Source: Acidisoma sp. L85
GTDB taxonomy: Bacteria > Pseudomonadota > Alphaproteobacteria > Acetobacterales > Acetobacteraceae
DNA length: 42,931 nucleotides
Assembly (NCBI RefSeq): GCF_009765865.1
Contig: NZ_LMUQ01000053.1
Location: 1 to 42,931 of the forward strand
Direction of reading: 5' to 3'
The notes under the pieces are model-generated. The model did no database searches, had not been told where the DNA came from, and was given only the letters and a program-made list of their open reading frames with translations. This document shows positions 25,287 to 33,556 of the stretch, in pieces (position 1 is the first letter of the stretch; every line of letters starts with the position of its first letter). The translations under genes were made by a program, and so were the position numbers.

Positions 25287-27182
25287 CTAGATCTCCCTAG
25301 TCTTTATCAACGGGTTAGCCAGTACGGATACCCCGAGGTCCAGCACGCCTATGCAGCATCCGTCATCATAGGTGGCCACAATGTCGAAGCCTAGTCTAGG
25401 ATAAAGGTCTTCGACCATTTTGTTTTTACTTGTCGGTCTGAAATCGCCGACCAGCCGCTTAGCGCCTAGGGCTCGGGCATGGTCAACGATGAGCTTTAGC
25501 GTGGATTGCTCCACGCCTCGACCAAGTACGCGGCAGCTCATAAGCCATGTGTCGATTAGTACGTCTTTATCGCCCTGCAGACGACCTATAATGATGGCGA
25601 TGATGCCGTTGTCACCGAAGCGGTCAATGAGACGTAGCTGCAGTCCAAATGCGCTACTATCTTCCATTACTGCCATTACGTCCTCCCTTGTGTATCGGAG
25701 GGTGGTCAGGTTAAACTGATTCGTCTTGTTGATGAGTTGTACTACACGCTCCAGTCCAATTCTATCAAAATGTTTCCATCGAAGCTCCATCTCAAGACTC
25801 TGAAGATAAGAATCGAGATCCGTGGACGTGTCCGCCAATAAACTACGAACCGTGTTGGCTTGATACTGCCCAGCGCGCGATCGATCTTCGTCTGTTACCG
25901 CTAAGCTCTCGAAATAGCCAGCGTCCGCCAAGGTTTGCGGAACGAGAGCCGGGTCACTGGGGACCTCTGGCACAGCTACCATTGGAAGTTCCTGGCGGAC
26001 GAGCGCGCGTTCGAATGGGCTGTCGTCTACGAAAACAAGCGATTCTAGCCCAATATTGAGCTCTCGTGCCACATGTCGAAGGTTCGACGCCTTGTCGTTC
26101 CAGTTAACACAAAAGCAGGCCACGTCTTCTCTTCGCAACAACATTTCCGGATGTTTTTCGAATGGGATCGCGGCGGTCATCTCGTCGTTTTTCGAGCACA
26201 CTGCCAAAATGACGCCGCGTCTCTTAAGGCTCTGAGCATAGGCTTGCACCGCGGCGAATCCTTCTCCTAACGGACTACCTTGGCCAACAACGATCCCATC
26301 AAGCCCATCTTCTCCAATGGTGCCGCCCCAAATCGTGTCATCCAGATCGAGTACTAAACACTTAGCAGACCGTCCTTGCTGCGCCGCAATAAGCCGCGCA
26401 ACCAAATCGCCGTATAGTGGGGCCGCCGGCGGTGCCACGTCTTGCTTGGAACGGTGCCACAGTGCTGGGTCATGCCAAGCAAGAACTCCATCCTTGTGGA
26501 CGTGTGCATCTAGCGCCATCAGGTCGACTCCCATCTCATCGGCTTGCAAACGAAGCGCGAAATTGAGCTTCTCGACCATGTAGCGGCGCGAGTCGGGCAG
26601 ACGATGTTCGTTACTTCCCAATAGTGTGGGTAGGGAGTTGAGGACAGTTTGCTGCAATATAGTGCATTGGAAGCTTCGGCGCGCGAGTGCCCAGCAGTGC
26701 CGGATCCGATCGAGGGCGCTATTAAGTGTCGCCTCGGCATCTTGGCTACTAAGCGCGCGATCCACGTTTCGAGCTACGTGATGGGCGTCAAACGAAAACA
26801 GAATGGTCGTCGGATTGAACTGGTGAAGCCCTGAGTCAGGATCCATCAGCTCCTGAAGGTACTGGCCGTAAGCGGTTTCATAAGTCGTGATCCAGATACT
26901 GCGACGTAGCGCTGCTACACGAATAGCAGCATGCAGGTGCGAAAGTGTCGAGGAACCTAGTATCGCCAATCTAACTGGCCGAGTCCCGATCTCTCCAAGG
27001 TGCTCGACGTCGCACACCCGACGCACAATGTCATCCAATGCATTGGTTGACAAAAAGTCGAGGCGCGTATTGGCAAGCGCGATTGCAGCCTTCAGCGGAT
27101 CGCTAGCGGTGGCGAGCATCTTGATCCCCCGTCGAACCTCGCTCTCAATCGGCAACCAGTGAAGTTGCGGCGCGTTCGCCAC
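25287..27182 (-). CDS. FkbH-like HAD-superfamily protein with C-terminal GNAT-like domain
   Basis: A 631-residue protein. Residues about 65-250 form the N-terminal domain usual in FkbH relatives (VRLAILGSSTLSHL). Residues about 275-440 are the HAD IIIC phosphatase domain, with motif I LVLDLDDTIWGGTIGEDG, motif II CSKN, Lys in NWNDKASNLR and motif III LVFVDDSPFERALVR. Residues about 480-620 are a GNAT-like domain (LGRGVEQSTLKLIVDHA, GDFRPTSKNKMVEDLYPRLG). FkbH proteins dephosphorylate 1,3-bisphosphoglycerate and load the glyceryl group on an ACP. Homologues also occur in polysaccharide loci. The start is GTG with AAGGAGAG eight bases upstream. Confidence 0.9.
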   Translation of the reverse strand: MANAPQLHWLPIESEVRRGIKMLATASDPLKAAIALANTRLDFLSTNALDDIVRRVCDVEHLGEIGTRPVRLAILGSSTLSHLHAAIRVAALRRSIWITTYETAYGQYLQELMDPDSGLHQFNPTTILFSFDAHHVARNVDRALSSQDAEATLNSALDRIRHCWALARRSFQCTILQQTVLNSLPTLLGSNEHRLPDSRRYMVEKLNFALRLQADEMGVDLMALDAHVHKDGVLAWHDPALWHRSKQDVAPPAAPLYGDLVARLIAAQQGRSAKCLVLDLDDTIWGGTIGEDGLDGIVVGQGSPLGEGFAAVQAYAQSLKRRGVILAVCSKNDEMTAAIPFEKHPEMLLRREDVACFCVNWNDKASNLRHVARELNIGLESLVFVDDSPFERALVRQELPMVAVPEVPSDPALVPQTLADAGYFESLAVTDEDRSRAGQYQANTVRSLLADTSTDLDSYLQSLEMELRWKHFDRIGLERVVQLINKTNQFNLTTLRYTREDVMAVMEDSSAFGLQLRLIDRFGDNGIIAIIIGRLQGDKDVLIDTWLMSCRVLGRGVEQSTLKLIVDHARALGAKRLVGDFRPTSKNKMVEDLYPRLGFDIVATYDDGCCIGVLDLGVSVLANPLIKTREI

Positions 27183-27886
27183 TAGTCACTCTCCTTGCAG
27201 CACCCGTTGCCTTCCCCTCGGGGCGTCCTATGTCGCGCCGTTAGAGAAAGGCCTTGAAAGTGGCCGTTCGTCGAATTGAGATAGCCCACGTCGTTTCCTC
27301 CGGTAGCAAGGTTCACTAACGCCCGATGCAGATATGGACGCGACTCTAGGCATGGAACTCCAGCGCTAGCGCCGGGAAAATCATGAAGGACGCCTCGCGT
27401 ATAGGTTGCGCTACAACTGCTATTAAAGCCGCGACGGGTACAAATGCGTCGAGGTCACCGGGTGTAGCCACTCTACCTAGCCGAACCAGCGCAGCTGGTT
27501 CAATCAGCAGTATTAAACTCAAATTCGGCGCGTGAACACAATAGGTGGGCGCCGTCTCGCTTATTGGACTCCGATAAATGATGCGGGACTGTTGTTTCGT
27601 TCATTCCAGAAGAATGTGATAAAAATTTAACATTCTGCGTCGAAACGGGTTGCCCTGGGCGACGCGGCGAGGTAATTGATTGATTCTCTGTTGCGGATAC
27701 GACCGAGGCCGTGAATCAAGCTTTAGCTGACAGATCGGATCTGTGGAAACGCAGAGCATCTAGTAATGGTCGAGAAGCCCTCTGTTGAGGGTAAATACTG
27801 GTCTACCTTTAGCCAATAATTCTAGAACGAGATGCTCGACGTTGGCCGTACTTAGGCACGACTGGGGTCTTCGATGAGGTGAGAAG
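27183..27886. other. 700-bp non-coding region between divergent genes
   Basis: No credible gene on either strand. It must contain the promoters of the fkbH-ACP operon (leftward) and of the RTX-like gene (rightward). The stretch near 27610-27640 (AAAAATTTAACATTC) is AT-rich. No clear sigma-54 or other specialised box was identified. Confidence 0.45.
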
Positions 27887-28324
27887 ATGACGGATACTAC
27901 AATATGCGGCGGTTCTCACGCGTCAAACTTCACAGGCGGCCACGGACACGAGGTAGGCCACAACCCGTTTAGCAGCCCATTTATAGGTGGGTACGGCGCG
28001 ATGACGGTTAGCGGAGGAGAACATGGGGCAACGCTGTTTGGCGGCGAGCACAATTCTCCGGCTTACCAAGGTGCATTTGGAAATAACACGCTTACTGGCG
28101 GCTGGAGCTCCACTAGGCTAGTGCACGGCAGCACGGGAACAAGCGGAGACCTGTACGGCTTCCTTTCGAATCAGAGCCACGGTCTCAGCGAGCTGTTACC
28201 CTCCCACCATGCCAGTGATGTAAAACTGACCGTTGCGATTAATGATTTCGTTGGCAGCACAGACATGATTAAGCTTCACGACGGAACGACAATCGCTGTC
28301 TCGGATTTGGATCATCACCACTAA
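27887..28324 (+). CDS. Glycine/histidine-rich RTX-like secreted protein
   Basis: A 145-residue protein with no N-terminal signal. It contains glycine doublets at roughly regular spacing (ICGGSHASNFTGGHGHEVG, FIGGYGAMTVSGGEHGATLF, GGEHNSPAY, TLTGGWSS), similar in pattern to RTX nonapeptides. The usual calcium-binding Asp is mostly replaced by His, Gly or Asn. The C-terminus (VAINDFVGSTDMIKLHDGTT, IAVSDLDHHH) resembles the tails of RTX-type proteins exported by type I secretion. It is preceded by GAGGTGAGAAG. No type I transporter is seen in the window. It may bind metal or glycan outside the cell, an inference. Confidence 0.7.
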   Translation: MTDTTICGGSHASNFTGGHGHEVGHNPFSSPFIGGYGAMTVSGGEHGATLFGGEHNSPAYQGAFGNNTLTGGWSSTRLVHGSTGTSGDLYGFLSNQSHGLSELLPSHHASDVKLTVAINDFVGSTDMIKLHDGTTIAVSDLDHHH

Positions 28325-28355
28325 TTGTCACAGCGTGTCTTTTGGCTGATAGAGA

Positions 28356-28442
28356 GCGAGCAAAGCAGTGCCTTGCTCGCGGGAGCATCGACCAGAAGTT
28401 CATGGGTTTAGCGTTCCAGCAACATCATCATGGATGATGTTG
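28356..28442. other. Two hairpins downstream of the RTX-like gene
   Basis: The first is GCGAGCAA (28356-28363) with TTGCTCGC (28373-28380), an 8-bp stem with a 9-base loop. The second is CAACATCAT (28420-28428) with ATGATGTTG (28434-28442), a 9-bp stem with a 5-base loop. Neither is followed by a T-run, so they are not classical intrinsic terminators. They may be transcript-stability or attenuation elements between the RTX-like and beta-helix genes. Confidence 0.4.
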
Positions 28443-28528
28443 ACATAGCCGACTTTCCAGCTCGTCATTTACCTGCGGGCCTATGTCTTCTTGAATCCAG
28501 AACTTGAAATGGCACGCAGAGAAAGTCG

Positions 28529-29848
28529 ATGTCCTGGTTAGTAAGAGTGCGGCTCCTAGCACTAGTTGCCTTCCTCCCCATCGTAACGATCGGTGCCACA
28601 GAATCCCAGGGTAGTTCTACTAGCAAGATCTCCGACCTGAGTCGGTCGGAGCCAGGAGAAGATTATGTTAGACCTGAGGAGTTTAAGCGCTCGTCGGACC
28701 CCGATGATACACACTCTTTATTAGAAGCAGGCCGCTTCGGTTTTGTTAGACTGACCGCCGGGCGGACCTATGTAACTTGTTCAACCATACGTTTATATCA
28801 TCTGATTGCCGACGGACCGGGAGCCATATTGCGCGCCTGCCGGAACTGGGGAGTTGGCTACCCTGGATCAAGCCGGGCAATGGTTAGAAATCCTAATTGG
28901 AATGCCACAGGTAGAATAGATCATGGGTTGATCGTGGAGAATGTCACCCTTGATGCTCGAGCGATTCAGGAACCTGGATCATTCCATTCAATCGCCTTTA
29001 GAATGGCTCGACGTATCCGAATCAACAACGTGACATGTTTAGGGGGCGGTGACTGCACGGCCTTCGAGGGGGATGTGGACACAGCTATTGGAAACAGCCG
29101 CGCAGTGGGGATGGCCAATGCCTGTTGGGACCACTGGGAATCGTCAAGTTCCGTCCGTGTTATCAATACGAGCTGCGATACAAACTTATACGGCATTTTG
29201 TTTACAGGTACGAATACAGCGGAGAATGATCCCGGTGTCGCGAAAGGGGGTGTCTTTTCCTACAATCGACTCCTAGTGCGAGGGCATGCCGGAGCCGCAT
29301 TGTGGCTGAATGGACTTGGCCCCTTTGGATCCGGCTCATCCAGTGTTGTCGTTGCCCACAACGATATTAGTGCGTGTCATGAGGGTAACGTCGGGATCAA
29401 GATCTCCGGATCGAGTTCAGAAATAGCCATCCTCAACAATCTAATTAGTGGAAAAACCTTTGGCCAAGGAATCGTGGTCAGCAATGACTCTGGTGGGCGG
29501 CCATCGAACGTGGTGCTAGTCGCGAATGTCGTGGATGGTTTAATTGCCAAACCAATTGACGTCGCTCCAATCTCTGTAGGTGGTGATAACGTGATCGTAT
29601 CGGGAAATTTCGTCTATGGCTCCTTTCGATCCCCCGCGTATTGGCTTCATGGGAATCATCAGAAGGCACGACAGAATTCTTTCAACGGCAACTATGGCGC
29701 TAACATATATGAGACCTCGGGAGCAAAAAACCTAACAATCAACTTAGATAAACTTGGCCGGCCAGCAGATCCTCCAATTCACGAGGGACAGGTTAATATC
29801 GGTTCAGCAGCTCGTTCAAACACTGGAAGGCCCGATAATTGCCTTTGA
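28529..29848 (+). CDS. Exported right-handed parallel beta-helix protein
   Basis: A 439-residue protein with a signal peptide (Arg-containing start, hydrophobic LLALVAFLPIVTI, cleavage near Ala-Thr-Glu at about 23-25). The body has repeated short strands typical of pectate-lyase-like beta-helices: IDHGLIVENVTLDA, RIRINNVTC, SVRVINTSC, SVVVAHNDIS, SEIAILNNLISG, NVVLVANVVDG and NVIVSGNFVYG. Such folds are found in polysaccharide lyases, epimerases and hydrolases of exopolysaccharide loci. No specific catalytic set could be assigned. Its place at the end of the glycan block suggests that it acts on the exported polymer in the periplasm or outside. Confidence 0.82.
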   Translation: MSWLVRVRLLALVAFLPIVTIGATESQGSSTSKISDLSRSEPGEDYVRPEEFKRSSDPDDTHSLLEAGRFGFVRLTAGRTYVTCSTIRLYHLIADGPGAILRACRNWGVGYPGSSRAMVRNPNWNATGRIDHGLIVENVTLDARAIQEPGSFHSIAFRMARRIRINNVTCLGGGDCTAFEGDVDTAIGNSRAVGMANACWDHWESSSSVRVINTSCDTNLYGILFTGTNTAENDPGVAKGGVFSYNRLLVRGHAGAALWLNGLGPFGSGSSSVVVAHNDISACHEGNVGIKISGSSSEIAILNNLISGKTFGQGIVVSNDSGGRPSNVVLVANVVDGLIAKPIDVAPISVGGDNVIVSGNFVYGSFRSPAYWLHGNHQKARQNSFNGNYGANIYETSGAKNLTINLDKLGRPADPPIHEGQVNIGSAARSNTGRPDNCL

Positions 29849-29967
29849 AAATTCCGGCCTGTGCCCATCCTCGCTTGACCGAGTTCCGGCAATTACTACA
29901 GCCCATATCAAAGGCGGCATACGATGATGAGTTGTAGCCATCCGCTGTAGGCCGCAGGCGACGATGG
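29849..29967. other. Short spacer
   Basis: Nothing recognisable. It marks the edge of the glycan block and the change to plasmid-maintenance DNA. Confidence 0.3.
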
Positions 29968-30128
29968 TTACGCGAATAGGTCGGGGTCCTGACGATGCAT
30001 TTCGAGGAGGTTTTTGAGCTCCTCTATGCCTTCGTCGATAAAGGCCATGATGGCGTTTCGCTGATACCATAGACCCAGATGATACCGTCCTCGGGTTCCA
30101 TGCCGATAGAGATCAGCTCAGCGCTCAT
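29968..30128 (-). pseudogene. Small conserved-looking protein gene with a frameshift
   Basis: The minus strand opens MSAELISIGMEPEDGIIWVY, GIS, then needs a one-base shift to continue as NAIMAFIDEGIEELKNLLEM, HRQDPDLFA, stop TAA. Both halves have protein-like composition and the second half is an amphipathic helix. An intact version would be about 53 residues. I do not recognise the family. The break falls near 30058. Confidence 0.35.
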
Positions 30129-30440
30129 TGTGCGCATTATACACACGGAAAGGGCTCCGGAGGCAATAGCCCAAGAAGCCTATCCCCGTTTTATTGTGGC
30201 AACCCGCCCTCTCCGCTAGCTTAGGCACGGTAAGTGTTTGTTACCGTGCCTAACGGGAGGCAAGTCATTGTTCCCCGGCCCTACCAAAATAACAGACAGC
30301 GGCCAAATGTCGCCCCTTTTGCAGACGCGCATGACGCATGACGCGAAATAGGATTGGGGTGCCAAAAGCCCGAAGCGATTCAGCGTGGCCAGCGGGCGCA
30401 GTTACCCAATAAATGATGCTGGACGAAGGGTGTCATGCAG

Positions 30441-30458
30441 CAATACGTCAATACGCAT
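30441..30458 (+). promoter_or_regulatory. Partition-type direct repeat, copy 1
   Basis: CAATACGTCAATACGCAT. A second copy differing at one base lies at 30630, just before parA. Together with GCATGACGCATGACGC near 30327, these make a cluster of TACGTC/ATGACG-type words upstream of the partition genes. They are likely binding sites for the ribbon-helix-helix partner or for ParA autoregulation. Confidence 0.5.
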
Positions 30459-30629
30459 GACGTACCTCCGAGAGCGATGTGACCTGATCGTCGCCGGCCC
30501 CAAGGCGCGCTAGGCGGATACAGCGCAGGCGACGGCCTGTCGCACTTTGTAACGCAGTTTTACACCGATTGGCCCAGGCAGAGGCAATTAGTGTCTTGAT
30601 GTATGCCGCCAGCCACAAGACGCTTGCCG

Positions 30630-30647
30630 CAATACGTCAATACACAT
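30630..30647 (+). promoter_or_regulatory. Partition-type direct repeat, copy 2 (parA promoter region)
   Basis: CAATACGTCAATACACAT, 17 of 18 bases identical to the copy at 30441 and ending about 28 bases before the parA start. The position suits an operator for partition-gene autoregulation or part of a centromere. Confidence 0.5.
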
Positions 30648-30675
30648 TAATATCCGCCTTATTGGGGAGGCAACG

Positions 30676-31362
30676 ATGATGATTCTGACCATTGCGAGCT
30701 CAAAGGGCGGTCCCGGCAAGACGACCATGGCTGAGTTGATCGTCTGCAGTCTGGCGTCAGAGGGTGTCAACGTAATCGCACTCGACGCCGACCCGACCGG
30801 CGGCCTGTCACGCTGGGCGACACGACTTTATGAGGGACCTACCTTTGCGTGTCATCACGAGGCTGACGAGGCGCGCCTCGCTCACTTAATCCACCGCGTT
30901 GCGCAAGAGGCTGATGTCGTCGTGGTGGACACCGCGGGCTTCGGAAACCGCGCAGCAACCGTGGCCATGACTGCAGCAGATGCGGTGCTGATTCCGATGG
31001 TGCCGGGGGAGGGGGACGTGACGGAGGCAGCCCGGACCGTCGAGCTGGTGGCCGGTGTCGCATCCGCTGCTCGTCGGGAGATTCCATCCCGCGTGGTTCT
31101 AAACCGTGTCCGGTCCTCGACCGCTCTCTCACGGCACGCTGCGGCCGAGGCTGGCCCGCTGCCGAAGCTAGAAGCTGGACTGTCGGACCTGGTGGCCTAT
31201 GGCGAGATGGGCTTTTCCGGCCGCATGCCCACGGGCAAGGCAGGCGCAGAAGCCGCTGCGCTTATCGCCGAGCTGCGGACGATCGGATTCCTTCCAGCGG
31301 CGGTTGACAATACGACAAGTGTCAAGACGAAATACGTCAAGACGACGAGGTTGGGACGATGA
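30676..31362 (+). CDS. parA: ParA-family plasmid partition ATPase
   Basis: A 228-residue protein of the MinD/ParA class with the deviant Walker A SSKGGPGKTTMAEL (residues about 8-21), Walker A' ALDADPTGGLSRW and Walker B ADVVVVDTAGFGNRAA. It lacks an N-terminal DNA-binding domain, as in small type Ib ParAs. These ATPases pull plasmid copies apart by cycling on the nucleoid. A GGGGAGG ribosome-binding site precedes two adjacent ATG codons; the first is used here. Its stop overlaps the start of the next gene (ATGA), and direct repeats lie upstream. This is a typical plasmid-stability operon. Confidence 0.9.
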   Translation: MMILTIASSKGGPGKTTMAELIVCSLASEGVNVIALDADPTGGLSRWATRLYEGPTFACHHEADEARLAHLIHRVAQEADVVVVDTAGFGNRAATVAMTAADAVLIPMVPGEGDVTEAARTVELVAGVASAARREIPSRVVLNRVRSSTALSRHAAAEAGPLPKLEAGLSDLVAYGEMGFSGRMPTGKAGAEAAALIAELRTIGFLPAAVDNTTSVKTKYVKTTRLGR

Positions 31363-31667
31363 AGGGTCTCAAAAGCACGCGACAAGCGCCGGCGGCCTCG
31401 CCCAACGAAATGCTGCGGATCGCCGGGGCGGCGGCGCCTCAACAGCCCTCGGCGATCGCGCGGACCAATGGCGCGGAAAAATCTGCAATGCTGTCGGTTC
31501 GGCTTACCGAAGCCACATTGGACGCCCTTGCCGACTACGCCCTTCAACAGGGCACAACACAACGGCGGGTGATTGCGGAGGCTCTGGCATTCCGTGGGAT
31601 TGAGGTAGCCGGGCGCGACTTGGAGGACAGGCCGCCACCGCGGCGAAGGGGCAGCAATCGGAGTTAA
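31359..31667 (+). CDS. Ribbon-helix-helix partner of ParA (ParB-like small DNA-binding protein)
   Basis: A 102-residue basic protein whose start overlaps the parA stop by four bases (ATGA). Residues about 43-80 (SAMLSVRLTEATLDALADYA, LQQGTTQRRVIAEALAFRG) fit a ribbon-helix-helix domain: one strand, two helices. The N-terminal 40 residues are Ala/Pro-rich and probably flexible, as in ParA-stimulating partners. By analogy with other type Ib systems it would bind the upstream direct repeats and stimulate ParA ATPase activity. Confidence 0.75.
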   Translation: MKGLKSTRQAPAASPNEMLRIAGAAAPQQPSAIARTNGAEKSAMLSVRLTEATLDALADYALQQGTTQRRVIAEALAFRGIEVAGRDLEDRPPPRRRGSNRS

Positions 31668-31862
31668 CTTTCTTCCGCTCTCGTGTTGCTGCCGATCAAA
31701 GCGGGGCTAGAAAGGGGGGGAGGGACCGCTACTCTTGAGCCTCACATCTTCAGGTCTCTGACCCCCGTCCAATCGTGAAGTGTCTCGAAGCACTTGAACC
31801 TGGGAATTTTGGGCAGCTTGGAGCAAATGCGACTCGGGCCAGCTTCATTCATCCCCGTTTGT
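31668..31862. other. Spacer between partition genes and iterons
   Basis: No gene. It is part of the probable origin region. Confidence 0.4.
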
Positions 31863-32041
31863 CCGTGGGGTTAAGCGCTGAGTGAAATTCCTCCCCAGGC
31901 CATCCAGGTTTTCCCGTGGGGTTAAGCGCAGGAACCGTGGGGTTAAGCAGCGCGACTCGCACTTATTCCGTGGGGTTAAGCGCACTGTACAACTAGTAGA
32001 TTCAACTAACCTTCTACTAGCTCTTCGCGCTTAACCCCACA
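31863..32041 (+). other. Iteron array (plasmid replication origin, oriV)
   Basis: Four direct copies of CCGTGGGGTTAAGCGC lie at 31863-31878, 31914-31929, 31935-31950 (ends CAG) and 31968-31983. One inverted copy lies at 32027-32041 (GCGCTTAACCCCACA). Another inverted copy overlaps the stop codon of the following rep gene (33048-33061). Iterons of this GGGGTTAAGCG type next to a RepA gene mark the origin of iteron-controlled plasmids, where RepA binding both starts replication and limits copy number. Confidence 0.85.
31993..32020. promoter_or_regulatory. Hairpin between iterons and rep
   Basis: CTAGTAGA (31993-32000) and TCTACTAG (32013-32020) form an 8-bp stem with a 12-base loop. It lies between the last direct iteron and the inverted one, just before the rep gene, where an operator or a structured leader for rep control is expected. 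Function is inferred from position. Confidence 0.5.
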
Positions 32042-32104
32042 GTTGACGCCTACTGTTACAAGGTGAAAGAAAGACATGTCAGCGAAAGAGGCGGAGGCGA
32101 GATA

Positions 32105-33055
32105 GTGGACAACGACGCAGCTGCCGGAGTGCATCGTCTAGTACTACTACATGGCAAAGACAGGGCACGTGAGATGGTGCCTCAGCACCGCCGAGCGCTT
32201 GTTGATATCGCTGCCGAAGTCATGGGCGACGAGACACAAGCCGTAGGGATTTCGTACACGGGCTTTTGCCTAACGTCCCTTCCGCACAAGCGCCTTGCCG
32301 ATGATCAAACGTGGAAGAAGGTCGGACACCGTGTCTCCTTAGTCGTAGAACCAGGTCATATGCTTTCCCGCGGTGAGACTAAGCTCTATGGCGTTCCGTT
32401 TGGCGCACGTGCTCGAATGGTGTTGCTTTACCTCCAAACGCAAGCCGTCAGAACAGGCAGCCGAGAGGTTGAACTGGGCCGTTCGATGCGAGCTTGGCTA
32501 GAACGTATGGGCGTCACCGTGGGGGGTGAGACAGCCAAAGCCTTTCGAGAGCAGGCGACACGAATCAGCGCGTGTTCGTTAAAGTTCTTTTGGGAGGGCG
32601 ATCGCCGCTCCGCCGGATGGTCTGCCGGACGAATCGTAACGTCCGGCTTGTCCTTCCATGCAATCGAGGAGTCTGGCCAGGAGAGTCTCTGGGAGGACCG
32701 GGTAGAACTCGATCCAACTTTCTACAAAGCTTTGAAAGAGCATCCTGTTCCAGTGCTAGAAACAGCGATCAAACAGCTTCGGGATCGCTCGATGTCCCTG
32801 GACCTGTACGTGTGGCTGGCCTGGCGGCTACATACACTAGAGCGAGAAACGCCCATCTCTTGGCCTGCTGTATTCGGACAATTCGGAGAGGGCTACGTTC
32901 AACTTCGCCACTTTAAACCGCGCTTCATTGAGGCCTTGTCCGCCGCTGTCGCGGCCTACCCAGAAGCTCGGGTGTCAGTAGACGAGGACGGCATTAAGCT
33001 CCGCCCATCCCGTCCGCCTGTCGCAAAACGCCCATCCCAATTGGCCCGCGCTTAA
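32105..33055 (+). CDS. repA: Plasmid replication initiator RepA
   Basis: A 316-residue protein (330 if an upstream in-frame GTG at 32063 is used). It resembles RepA initiators of alphaproteobacterial iteron plasmids: SYTGFCLTSLPHKRL, ETKLYGVPFGARARMVLLYL, REVELGRSMRAWLERMG, LKEHPVPVLETAIKQL and LDLYVWLAWRLHTLERETPI. These are winged-helix parts that bind iterons and open the origin. The GTG at 32105 was preferred because GGAGG lies seven bases upstream; the upstream GTG has a weak site. Iterons precede the gene and one copy overlaps its stop, so autoregulation is likely. Confidence 0.88.
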   Translation: MDNDAAAGVHRLVLLHGKDRAREMVPQHRRALVDIAAEVMGDETQAVGISYTGFCLTSLPHKRLADDQTWKKVGHRVSLVVEPGHMLSRGETKLYGVPFGARARMVLLYLQTQAVRTGSREVELGRSMRAWLERMGVTVGGETAKAFREQATRISACSLKFFWEGDRRSAGWSAGRIVTSGLSFHAIEESGQESLWEDRVELDPTFYKALKEHPVPVLETAIKQLRDRSMSLDLYVWLAWRLHTLERETPISWPAVFGQFGEGYVQLRHFKPRFIEALSAAVAAYPEARVSVDEDGIKLRPSRPPVAKRPSQLARA

Positions 33056-33354
33056 CCCCACACCCGGACGAGGAACACCAGCGGCTGGCGGTGCCGAACC
33101 AAGGCATAGACCGTTCGCGCGAGCCCTCGGCGCGATCAATGACAAGCACCCCGGCTTCAACCTCCTGCCGGATGACGCCGATCGGCCTTCTGTTATGTTC
33201 GAAGCCCAGCAATCAATCGCCAAACGGACAGCGCGCATCAAACCGCAATGATATCGCCTGGGTCTCCGTGATCTTGACTTTGACGATCGGCTTACCCAGT
33301 GAGAGCTTCGCTCCTGGGGGCGCCGCGCGAAACGGATAGCTCCGCGCACAGATA
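33056..33354. other. Region after rep
   Basis: It includes the 3' iteron copy at 33048-33061. On the minus strand several protein-like stretches appear (for example IGVIRQEVEAGVLVIDRAEG and GKPIVKVKITETQAISLRF) but in broken frames. I cannot assign them. They could be debris related to the adjoining ku fragment. Confidence 0.35.
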
Positions 33355-33556
33355 TTAGACCTTCCGCTCGTAGATAGCATCGCTGAGCTTAGTCATGGGG
33401 CCCCCCAACTTCTCGACCGACATGATCGCGGAACTCTCGACCTTGACGCTCTCGAAGTCCTCATCATTCAGGATCAGATACCGACGGTTTCGCCACGAGC
33501 CACGGGCTCACCCGTTCCGGCATCCTGGGAAACCATCTTGATCCGGTTGCCGGGAG
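33355..33556 (-). pseudogene. Ku DNA-end-binding protein fragment
   Basis: The minus strand reads [22 protein letters not shown], here separated as [12 protein letters not shown] and [10 protein letters not shown]. After a one-base deletion it continues [27 protein letters not shown]. This matches the core beta-barrel part of bacterial Ku (usual form GYE..RG..Y.L...EDLD.VKLES....IE.FV), which acts with LigD in non-homologous end joining. Only about 60 residues remain. The stop at 33355 follows unrelated residues. The 5' end of the fragment overlaps the start of the recombinase gene on the other strand, so that gene was joined to ku debris. Confidence 0.65.

Noticed and set aside
31863-32041. 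CRISPR array
   Set aside because: The repeats are 16 bases long with irregular spacing, one is inverted, and they sit next to a rep gene, so they are iterons.
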